Positions 57,820-64,000 of a DNA stretch of 64,000 nt are shown piece after piece. Every line of letters starts with the position of its first letter. Position 1 is the stretch's first letter. The translations under genes were made by a program, and so were the position numbers. Source of the stretch: Actinomycetota bacterium (lineage in GTDB: Bacteria; Actinomycetota; Acidimicrobiia; Acidimicrobiales; Ilumatobacteraceae); NCBI GenBank assembly GCA_009702045.1, contig WLIV01000009.1:1-64000 (forward strand), read 5' to 3'. A model generated the notes under the pieces. It searched no databases, had not been told where the DNA came from, and saw only the letters and a list, made by a program, of their open reading frames with translations.

Positions 57820-58989
57820 ATGGACCTGGCATTCTCGAAAGAGGACAACGACTTCCGCGAGGAAGTGCGCACCTGGATGACGGAGAACGCTCCGCGTGAG
57901 CGGCGTCCCCGCGACCTGGTTGCGATGCGCGAGTTCGACCTGGCGTGGCAGCGCAAGCAGTTCGCAGCAGGGTGGGCAGGTATCGGCTGGCCCGAGCAGT
58001 TCGGTGGCCGCGAGTTGCCGCTCACCCAGCAGTTGATCTGGTACGAGGAGTACGCCCGCACCAGCTTGCCGCCCATCGACGCCCGCTTCGTGGGTCTGGC
58101 CCACGCCGGCCCGACGCTGATGGTGCGTGCCACGCCCGAACATCAAGCGTTCCACCTGCCCAAGATCCTTGCCGGCGAGGTGGTGTGGTGCCAGGGGTTC
58201 AGCGAGCCCGAAGCCGGCAGCGACCTCGCCTCGTTGAAGACCAAGGCCATCGTTGACGGCGATCACCTGGTCGTCACCGGTCAGAAGATCTGGACCAGCT
58301 TCGGGCCCGTCGCCGACTATCAGGAACTACTCGTGCGCACCGACTTCGATGTGCCCAAGCACAAGGGCATCACCTGGGTGATCTGCGATATGAAGTCACC
58401 CGGGATCGAGGCGCGGGCGATCAAGACGATCGAAGGCGGTCAGGAGTTCGCCGAGGTGTTCTACGACGAGGTGCGGATCCCGATCAGCAACGTCGTCGGC
58501 GGCATCAACAACGGCTGGAGCGTGGCGATGTCCACCCTGTCGTTCGAGCGCGGCACGGCCTTCACCGTCAGCCAGGTGCAGTTGTCCACCAGCGTCGAGC
58601 GGCTGATCGAGATGGCCAAGAGCCGCACGAGCGTCAACGGTAGGCCGGTGATCGAGGACGAGGCATTGGCCAAGAAGTTGGCCCGTGCTCGCGCCGACGT
58701 GGCGGCACTGCGCTCGCTCACCTACTTGAACATCTCGCGCAACGCCCGCGCCGATCAGCCTGGTCCCGAAGGGTCGATGTTGAAACTGCAGGACGCGGAT
58801 CTCACCAAGCGTGTGTACAAACTGGCGCTGGAAGTGCTCGGCACCCGTTCGCTGGCCAACCCGCACGAGGAGGACGACAGCTACTGGGTGGACCGCCACC
58901 TGCTGTCGTACTCGTCATCGATCGGTGGCGGGACGTCCGAGATCCAACGCAACATCATCGCTGAGCGCGTGCTCGGCCTTCCCCGGTAA
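57820..58989 (+). CDS. Acyl-CoA dehydrogenase, large subunit type
   Basis: 389 residues: W-A-G-I-G-W-P-E-Q-F-G-G-R-E, Q-Q-L-I-W-Y-E-E-Y-A, C-Q-G-F-S-E-P-E-A-G-S-D, Q-K-I-W-T-S-F-G, and C-terminal I-G-G-G-T-S-E-I-Q-R-N-I-I-A-E-R. Close in style to the 26914 protein. With the following small subunit it probably forms a two-subunit enzyme. 48 nt after the VOC gene, in the same run. Confidence 0.92.
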   Translation: MDLAFSKEDNDFREEVRTWMTENAPRERRPRDLVAMREFDLAWQRKQFAAGWAGIGWPEQFGGRELPLTQQLIWYEEYARTSLPPIDARFVGLAHAGPTLMVRATPEHQAFHLPKILAGEVVWCQGFSEPEAGSDLASLKTKAIVDGDHLVVTGQKIWTSFGPVADYQELLVRTDFDVPKHKGITWVICDMKSPGIEARAIKTIEGGQEFAEVFYDEVRIPISNVVGGINNGWSVAMSTLSFERGTAFTVSQVQLSTSVERLIEMAKSRTSVNGRPVIEDEALAKKLARARADVAALRSLTYLNISRNARADQPGPEGSMLKLQDADLTKRVYKLALEVLGTRSLANPHEEDDSYWVDRHLLSYSSSIGGGTSEIQRNIIAERVLGLPR

Positions 58990-59010
58990 CGGCGAGAACG
59001 AAGCACAGAC

Positions 59011-60039
59011 ATGGACCTCACCACTTCACCTGAACAGGACGAGATCATCTCGTCGTCCGCAGCGTTTCTGCGCGACCGCATGCCGATCACCCGCATCCGC
59101 GCGCTGTTCGACGAGCCGTCGAACGTTGACGATGGTGCCTGGAATGGCGCTGCCGAACTCGGTTGGTTCTTCCTCGGACTGCCCGAGGCCAATGGCGGCG
59201 TCGGCTTCGGCCTCGCCGATGAGGTGCACCTGTTCCGCGAGATCGGTCGCGGCCTGGCCACCGGCCCGTTCCTGTCGACCGTGCTGGCGGCGCGTGTCGC
59301 CGCGTTCGCCGGTGACGCCGCGCTCGCCGAGGCGATCGGTGGCGGTCAGCGCGTCGGAATCGTCATCCCTGGTTCGTCCACGCTGATCGGCGCCGATGGC
59401 TCGCTGACCGGCCCGCTACAACTGCTGGACTGCGAGGCCGACGGCCTGGCATTGGCAGTCGCTCCGGATCAGGCCGCGCTCGTGCGCGTGTCCGACCTCA
59501 CCGGCGTGGCGCCGGTCGCCTGCATCGACCCCGGTGTGCGCCTGTGCCGCGCCGATGCAGCGGGTGTCGCTCCCATCGCTCGGGTCACCGCCGATGTCGA
59601 TCCCGTCCAGCGTCGCGGCCACGTGCTCGCAGCAGCAATGCTCGTCGGCATCAACGAAGCGGTGCGCGACCTGTCGGCCGAACATGCCAAGAGTCGTGTT
59701 CAGTTCGACAAGCCGATCGGCGTCAACCAGGCGATCAAGCACCCGTGCGCCGATATGGCCGTGCGTGCCCAGTTGGGCTACGCGCAGTCGATCTTCGCCG
59801 CGGTTGCCAACGACGAAGGCCGCGAGGATGCCGACTATCACGCGATCAGCGCCCATCTCGCCGCTGGTGAGTACGCCGACCTCAGCGCCGCCGCCACTGT
59901 GCAGATCATGGGTGGCATGGGGTTCACGTTCGAACACGATGCCCACCTGTACTGCAAGCGGGCCTTCGTGCTCGGCCAGTTGTTCGGTGGCACATCCACT
60001 CAGTTGGGTCGTCTGCTCGACCTGCCCTCCGCCCGCTAG
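59011..60039 (+). CDS. Acyl-CoA dehydrogenase, small subunit type
   Basis: 342 residues: A-E-L-G-W-F-F-L-G-L-P-E-A-N-G-G-V-G-F-G, S-R-V-Q-F-D-K-P-I-G-V-N-Q-A-I-K-H-P, and Q-I-M-G-G-M-G-F-T-F-E-H-D-A-H-L-Y. It lacks the S-E-P-x-A-G-S-D loop and is the likely structural or partial-site partner of the large subunit encoded 21 nt upstream. Same design as 25911. Third two-gene dehydrogenase set in the window. Confidence 0.9.
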   Translation: MDLTTSPEQDEIISSSAAFLRDRMPITRIRALFDEPSNVDDGAWNGAAELGWFFLGLPEANGGVGFGLADEVHLFREIGRGLATGPFLSTVLAARVAAFAGDAALAEAIGGGQRVGIVIPGSSTLIGADGSLTGPLQLLDCEADGLALAVAPDQAALVRVSDLTGVAPVACIDPGVRLCRADAAGVAPIARVTADVDPVQRRGHVLAAAMLVGINEAVRDLSAEHAKSRVQFDKPIGVNQAIKHPCADMAVRAQLGYAQSIFAAVANDEGREDADYHAISAHLAAGEYADLSAAATVQIMGGMGFTFEHDAHLYCKRAFVLGQLFGGTSTQLGRLLDLPSAR

Positions 60040-60048
60040 GAACCAGAC

Positions 60049-61194
60049 ATGACCGTCGACATCGAACGCAATCTCCTTGGTGCCCGCACCGCCGCCCACG
60101 CCAAGGTCGAGATCTACTCCGGCGTGGCCCGTCTGGCCCGCACGGTGTGGGGTGCGGAGCAGAAGATCAAGGGCACCCAGCCCAAGACCGCAGTGATGAT
60201 CTGTCACCCGACAGCGAACTTCCTCGGCCACTACGCACTCCCCGGTCTGGCCGAGCGGGGCCTCGGTGCGGTGGGCTTCACCACTCGCTACGTGGGAAAC
60301 GACACATCGTTGATCATGGAGAACTGTCTGCTCGACATGGGCACGATGGTCGACCATCTCTACGAGAGCGGCTACGAGAAGGTCGTCCTGGTGGGCAACA
60401 GCGGTGGCGCCTCGATCGTGCCCTTCTACCAAGCGCAGGCGCTGAACCCATCGATCACCAAGCCGGTGGATCTCACCACCGCCGGCCTCCGCCCGGTCGA
60501 TGCCGTGGTGTTGTTCAACGCGCACCCATCGCGTGCGCGTCTGTGCACCGAATGGCTCGACCCGGCGATCCGCGACGAGGCCAACCCGTTCGATCGCGAC
60601 CCTGCGCTCGACATGTTCAACCCGGCCAACACGGCGCCGTTCAGTGCCGAGTTCATCGCCACCTACCGCGCTGCCCAATTCGCCCGTAACCGCCGCATCT
60701 CCGCGTGGGCCGAGCAGCGGTTGGCCGAGATCACGGCACCTGGTCATTTCCCACAGGGGCTCGACGACCTTGCCTTCGTCGTCCAGGGCACTGCAGCCGA
60801 CCTGCGCTTCCTCGATGGCAACATCGACCCCAGCGATCGCGAGATCGGTGTCACGCTGTGGGGCAGCCCGCAGGTGGCCAACTACATGCCCGCTGGCATC
60901 ACCCGCGTCACCACATTGCGCGCCTGGCTGAACCAATGGTCGCTCGATCACACGAACGCAGACTCGCTGCGCTGGTTGCCGCAGATCACTACGCCACTCC
61001 AGGTGGTCCTGGGTACCGCCGACCCGACGGTGCTGCCGGCCATGGCCCAGCAGATGTACGACCACGCCACGGCTTCGACTCGCCGCGAACTGAAGTACGT
61101 CAAGGGTGCGACCCACTACTTCGAGAACCAGCCCGAGTTACTGACCGAAGCCCTCGATGCGGTGGCCGCGTTCATCCACGACGTCTGCGGCTGA
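60049..61194 (+). CDS. Alpha/beta hydrolase family protein
   Basis: 381 residues. Nucleophile elbow G-N-S-G-G-A, preceded by V-M-I-C-H-P-T-A-N-F and followed late by G-T-A-D-P-T-V-L-P (acid) and G-A-T-H-Y-F-E-N-Q (histidine). An insert of about 80 residues after the nucleophile (A-D-L-R-F-L-D-G-N region) forms a lid. It may cleave an ester or thioester of the compound handled by the preceding dehydrogenase pair; it starts 9 nt after that gene. ATG 60049. Confidence 0.85.
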   Translation: MTVDIERNLLGARTAAHAKVEIYSGVARLARTVWGAEQKIKGTQPKTAVMICHPTANFLGHYALPGLAERGLGAVGFTTRYVGNDTSLIMENCLLDMGTMVDHLYESGYEKVVLVGNSGGASIVPFYQAQALNPSITKPVDLTTAGLRPVDAVVLFNAHPSRARLCTEWLDPAIRDEANPFDRDPALDMFNPANTAPFSAEFIATYRAAQFARNRRISAWAEQRLAEITAPGHFPQGLDDLAFVVQGTAADLRFLDGNIDPSDREIGVTLWGSPQVANYMPAGITRVTTLRAWLNQWSLDHTNADSLRWLPQITTPLQVVLGTADPTVLPAMAQQMYDHATASTRRELKYVKGATHYFENQPELLTEALDAVAAFIHDVCG

Positions 61195-61402
61195 GCGCGC
61201 ACCTGGCCGGGGTCCGCGCCGACAATGTCACACACGACATACAACACGCGCGTGCGAAACCGCTCGTTTGGTGGTTGAGTATTCGACGGCTACCCGGGTA
61301 GGGCGGTGAGCGGTTTCCCTCGGGCGGCCTGGCGGTTCGACTCCGCGCTTGGCCACCAGCGCATCGCGGCGTCGGCCGCGTCACCCCTCATCCGGCTCGT
61401 TC

Positions 61403-61490
61403 CGGGCAGTTGCCGCCTCGGAATCCGGGACTGGAACCTCCCAGAAGCCTGGGTGGGAGCATTTCTTCCCAGAATCCGTCGACGGTTGTG
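61403..61490 (-). repeat. Repeat family B, locus 3
   Basis: On the minus strand, CGGATTCTGGGAAG (complement 61465-61478) and a diverged unit GGCTTCTGGGAGG (complement 61437-61449) are again 28 bp apart. A partly matching GGAATCCGGGA segment follows on the other side. The most diverged of the three loci, and the only one not between convergent genes. Confidence 0.55.
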
Positions 61491-61509
61491 TACCGGAACG
61501 AAGGGCAGA

Positions 61510-61523
61510 TGACACTCCTGTTA
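61510..61523. promoter_or_regulatory. Weak TGAC-N6-GTCA-like site
   Basis: TGACACTCCTGTTA matches at seven of eight fixed bases. TAGATT (61522-61527), a good -10 hexamer, overlaps it. It lies 31 nt before the GTG of the wHTH-GAF regulator. Confidence 0.35.
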
Positions 61524-61554
61524 GATTGCAGAACGCAGGAACCGGGAGGGATTT

Positions 61555-62859
61555 GTGGTCGATCACGCGCGCGCCGTCGAGTGGAGTACCTCCACGCCTG
61601 CGCCGCCGACTGCGCCGAATGGGTCGTTCGCTGCGCCGGACAGTCCGGTGTTACTGGTCGGCGCCGAACCATGGTGGGAGACGAACGGTCTCCTCGTGGC
61701 GATCGATGATGCCGGGTGGTCGTGGCTCGGTGCTGCCGACACCGCCCGTGCTCGCTGGCTGGCATCTATTCGCCGCGTGTCGCTGGTGGTGGTCGGCGGC
61801 GAAGCGTCCATGCGCTGGGATGTCGTGCGCGATCTGCGGTCGGTCACGATGGTGCCGATCATCGTGCTCAGCGAAGATCCCACCGAGACTGCACCGCTGA
61901 TTGCCGCTGGCGTCGACGGTGTGCTGGCGGCTGGTGATGCTGGCGACGCAATGTTCGCCCAGTTGCTGGCGTTGCTGCGTCGCGCTGACCACCGTCGCAG
62001 CGCCGGCACCCGCTATCTGCGCGCCGGTGAACTTGTCGTCGACCTCTGGACGCAGTCGGCCGCGCTGGCGGCCGCCGAGATCGGTCTGTCACCCACCGAG
62101 TACGCGCTGTTGACGTTCCTGATGACCCGTCCCGACGTGGCCGTTCCGAACGCGACGATTGTGCGGCGCGTGTGGGAGTGGATGCCCAGCGACGGACGCA
62201 ACGCACTACGCATCATCGTCAATCGTCTGCGTCGCAAGTTGAGTGACGACCCTCGCGCTCCCACGTACATCGCGTCGGTGCGCGGTATCGGGTATCGCTT
62301 CGTCGCGAGTGTCACCGAGGTGGCCGACGCGTCGGCACAGAACCCTGACCACACCGATGTCACGCCGTTGCTGCAGTCGTTGGCCACACTCGCCGACGAA
62401 CTGCACGACACGGTGACGGTGGAGGCCGCTGGCGCCCACCTGCTGTCGGTGGTCGAGGCTGCCGGGCTCGCCGACGGCATCGGTCTGTTCCGCAGCGACG
62501 GCGCCACGATGCGGCTCGTCGGTTCGCTGAACATGCCCGAGGCGTGGGTCGAGCGTGTGGCTGAGGGCGTGCCGCTCGACCCGTCGTTCGCCAGCGCGCA
62601 CAGCATGATGTCGGGTCAGGTCGTGCAGTTTGCCGACGTTCGCACCGTCTCTGGCTCGTTCGAAGGCACCGCTCGGCAACTGGCCGCAGATGGATTCCGT
62701 GCGTGCCATTTCGTTCCCATTGCTCACGGTGGTGAAGCATGGGGTCACCTCGGCCTGGTGCGCCGATCGAGCCAACCACTCGACGTCGTCGCCATGGCCT
62801 ATCTCGGAGCGTTGTGCTCCGTGTTCCTCCTGCATGTCCAGTCCCGCTGCAACCCCTGA
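61555..62859 (+). CDS. Regulator with pseudo-receiver, OmpR-type winged helix and GAF domain
   Basis: 434 residues in an unusual order. About 30-145 resembles a response-regulator receiver (V-S-L-V-V-V-G-G-E, M-V-P-I-I-V-L-S, A-G-V-D-G-V-L) but lacks the phospho-accepting Asp and the acidic pocket. About 175-250 is an OmpR/PhoB winged helix (L-S-P-T-E-Y-A-L-L-T-F-L, I-V-N-R-L-R-R-K-L, V-R-G-I-G-Y-R-F). About 285-430 is a GAF-like sensor. It probably binds DNA under control of a small ligand at the GAF domain, not a kinase. GGGAGG precedes the GTG. Followed 22 nt later by an acyl-CoA ligase gene. Confidence 0.82.
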   Translation: MVDHARAVEWSTSTPAPPTAPNGSFAAPDSPVLLVGAEPWWETNGLLVAIDDAGWSWLGAADTARARWLASIRRVSLVVVGGEASMRWDVVRDLRSVTMVPIIVLSEDPTETAPLIAAGVDGVLAAGDAGDAMFAQLLALLRRADHRRSAGTRYLRAGELVVDLWTQSAALAAAEIGLSPTEYALLTFLMTRPDVAVPNATIVRRVWEWMPSDGRNALRIIVNRLRRKLSDDPRAPTYIASVRGIGYRFVASVTEVADASAQNPDHTDVTPLLQSLATLADELHDTVTVEAAGAHLLSVVEAAGLADGIGLFRSDGATMRLVGSLNMPEAWVERVAEGVPLDPSFASAHSMMSGQVVQFADVRTVSGSFEGTARQLAADGFRACHFVPIAHGGEAWGHLGLVRRSSQPLDVVAMAYLGALCSVFLLHVQSRCNP

Positions 62860-62881
62860 CACCTTGAACCCCTGAGGCCCG

Positions 62882-64000
62882 ATGAACATCGCTTCCTTCC
62901 TGCGTCTCTCCGCGCAGTGTCACCCCCAACGTCCGGCCCTCACCTGGCGTGGCACCACACTCGACTACCGCGAGTTCGATCGTCAGACGGCAGCGTTTGC
63001 GGAATGGCTGCATGAGATCGGTGCCGCACCGCATCAGCGCATCGTGCTGTACCTCGACAACCGACCCGAGTTGATGGTCGCGATGTTCGGTGCGTTCCGC
63101 GCCGGTGCCACGGTGGTGCCGGTCAACTCGCGTCTCACGGTCGACGAGCTGTCGTTCCTCGTGGAGGACTGTGAGGCGCGGGTGCTGATCACTGACGCCG
63201 CACATGTCGAGGTGGCCCGCGCCAGTGCCGCGCCATACACGGTGGTGAAGGTCGCCGGTGAGGATCTCGACGAGGTGCTCGCCCGACCCGTCGTGAACTT
63301 CGAGCCGACCGACGTGGCCCCCGATTCGACTGCGTGGATCTTCTACACCTCGGGGACCACGGGTCGGCCGAAGGGTGCCGAACTCTCGCACGCAGTGCTG
63401 AACTTCGTGACGGTGTCGTGGCTGGCCGACCTCACCCCGATGGACGAGACCGACGTGACATTGCATGCTGCTCCGCTGAGCCACGGTGCCGGTTTCCATG
63501 CCATCGCGGCGACGGCTCGCGCCGCGCACCAGATCATTCCCGACGCGTTGAGCTTCGACCCCAAGGCGATTCTGCAGCTGATCAACGATGTCGGTGTCAC
63601 CAACACGTGGCTGGTGCCCACCCAGATCGTGATGCTCACTGAAGCGGCCCCGGCAGATGTGTCGTTGCCCACGCTGCAGTACGTCGTGTACGGCGGGGCG
63701 CCGATCACACCGGCGGCGATGCAGCGGGCGCTCGACACGTTCGGCCCCGTGTTCGTGCAGCTCTACGGTCAGGGCGAGACGCCGATGACCGCCACGGTGA
63801 TGCGTCGACAGGACCACACACCCGACATGCTTGGCAGCGCCGGTCGCCCACGTCCTGGTATCGAAGTGCGCATCGTGGACTCCGAGGGCAACACGTGCGC
63901 CCCCGATGTGCCGGGTGAGCTGGTCGTCGCTGGCGCCTCGGTGATGACCGGCTACTGGAAGCGCCCCGAGGCGACGGTGGAGACCATCAAGGACGGCTGG
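62882..64000 (+). CDS. AMP-forming acyl-CoA ligase, partial
   Basis: 373 codons from ATG 62882 to the window edge, open throughout; the C-terminal lid domain is missing only because the window ends. Phosphate loop Y155-T-S-G-T-T-G-R-P-K-G, V-V-Y-G-G-A-P-I-T (A4/A5 region), L-Y-G-Q-G-E-T-P-M-T and A-G-R-P-R-P-G-I-E-V (A6). It activates a carboxylate to its CoA ester. N-terminal M-N-I-A-S-F-L-R-L-S-A-Q-C-H-P-Q-R-P-A-L-T-W is typical of FadD-like ligases. 22 nt after the wHTH-GAF gene, so that regulator may control it. Confidence 0.9.
   Translation, partial: MNIASFLRLSAQCHPQRPALTWRGTTLDYREFDRQTAAFAEWLHEIGAAPHQRIVLYLDNRPELMVAMFGAFRAGATVVPVNSRLTVDELSFLVEDCEARVLITDAAHVEVARASAAPYTVVKVAGEDLDEVLARPVVNFEPTDVAPDSTAWIFYTSGTTGRPKGAELSHAVLNFVTVSWLADLTPMDETDVTLHAAPLSHGAGFHAIAATARAAHQIIPDALSFDPKAILQLINDVGVTNTWLVPTQIVMLTEAAPADVSLPTLQYVVYGGAPITPAAMQRALDTFGPVFVQLYGQGETPMTATVMRRQDHTPDMLGSAGRPRPGIEVRIVDSEGNTCAPDVPGELVVAGASVMTGYWKRPEATVETIKDGW

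Larger units (their letters stand above)
61195..61554. other. 360-bp gene-free region upstream of wHTH-GAF regulator
   Basis: No convincing gene. It contains the family B repeat locus at 61403-61490 and a possible operator at 61510. A GGTTCGACTCC string near 61334, followed by CCACCA, looks tRNA-like, but no matching acceptor or D-arm can be drawn. CTACCCGGGTAG (61290-61301) is a perfect palindrome in its left half. Confidence 0.55.

Noticed and set aside
61283-61358. tRNA-like string: GGTTCGACTCC followed by CCACCA
   Set aside because: No acceptor stem pairs with the 3' strand, and no D-arm or anticodon arm can be drawn. The likeness is limited to the T-loop.

Overview
The window is a high-GC actinobacterial chromosome segment. 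Gene content points to the class Acidimicrobiia or a related lipid- and steroid-degrading actinobacterium: many acyl-CoA dehydrogenases, non-specific lipid-transfer-type thiolases paired with OB-fold (DUF35) proteins, a mycofactocin-type dehydrogenase, an F420-type (LLM) oxidoreductase, a P450 with its own ferredoxin, and an HNH/DUF222-type fragment at the left edge. The taxon is inferred, since no rRNA or ribosomal gene is present. No tRNA, CRISPR array, insertion sequence, integrase or phage gene was found. About 60 protein genes are packed in short operons with many 1-4 nt stop/start overlaps.

Layout. 1-8.2 kb: HNH fragment, thiolase, LLM oxidoreductase, APH-fold kinase, an alcohol/aldehyde oxidation set (mycofactocin-type SDR, aldehyde dehydrogenase, SDR) and a frameshifted epoxide hydrolase. 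8.2-19.3 kb: a frameshifted TetR gene, ferredoxin-P450, a beta-oxidation set with a fused double acyl-CoA dehydrogenase, then a four-gene minus-strand operon around a molybdopterin oxidoreductase. 19.4-33 kb: MFS exporter with two atypical SDRs, a lipid-transfer thiolase/DUF35 pair, a three-gene and a two-gene acyl-CoA dehydrogenase operon, and an IclR regulator. 33-44 kb: CoA-transferase, FAD monooxygenase, hydratase, thiolase, phosphoesterase and thioesterase, a tandem-TetR regulator, and a second thiolase/DUF35 pair with another APH-fold kinase. 44-54.7 kb: hydrolase, split MaoC hydratase, NTF2-fold proteins, SDR, hydratases, Gfo/Idh oxidoreductase, DUF2889 protein, acyl-CoA ligase and GntR regulator. 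54.8-64 kb: MFS, acryloyl-CoA-reductase-type enzyme, VOC protein, a third two-subunit acyl-CoA dehydrogenase, hydrolase, an unusual wHTH-GAF regulator and a truncated acyl-CoA ligase.

Together these supply every step of acyl-CoA beta-oxidation several times over: ligation or CoA transfer, dehydrogenation (eight ORFs), hydration (six crotonases and a MaoC pair), SDR oxidation, thiolysis and retro-aldol cleavage. The large/small dehydrogenase pairs and thiolase/DUF35 pairs are the combination known from steroid side-chain degradation, so the likely substrates are branched or polycyclic isoprenoid or steroid acyl-CoAs. The exact substrates cannot be read from sequence.

The most striking unexplained structure is a 14-bp palindrome, TGAC-N6-GTCA. 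It has ten exact and six one-mismatch copies, all found in promoter regions of the catabolic units, and one lies in front of a gene encoding two TetR domains in one chain. This looks like one regulon. Two further families of short intergenic inverted repeats are also scattered through the window.
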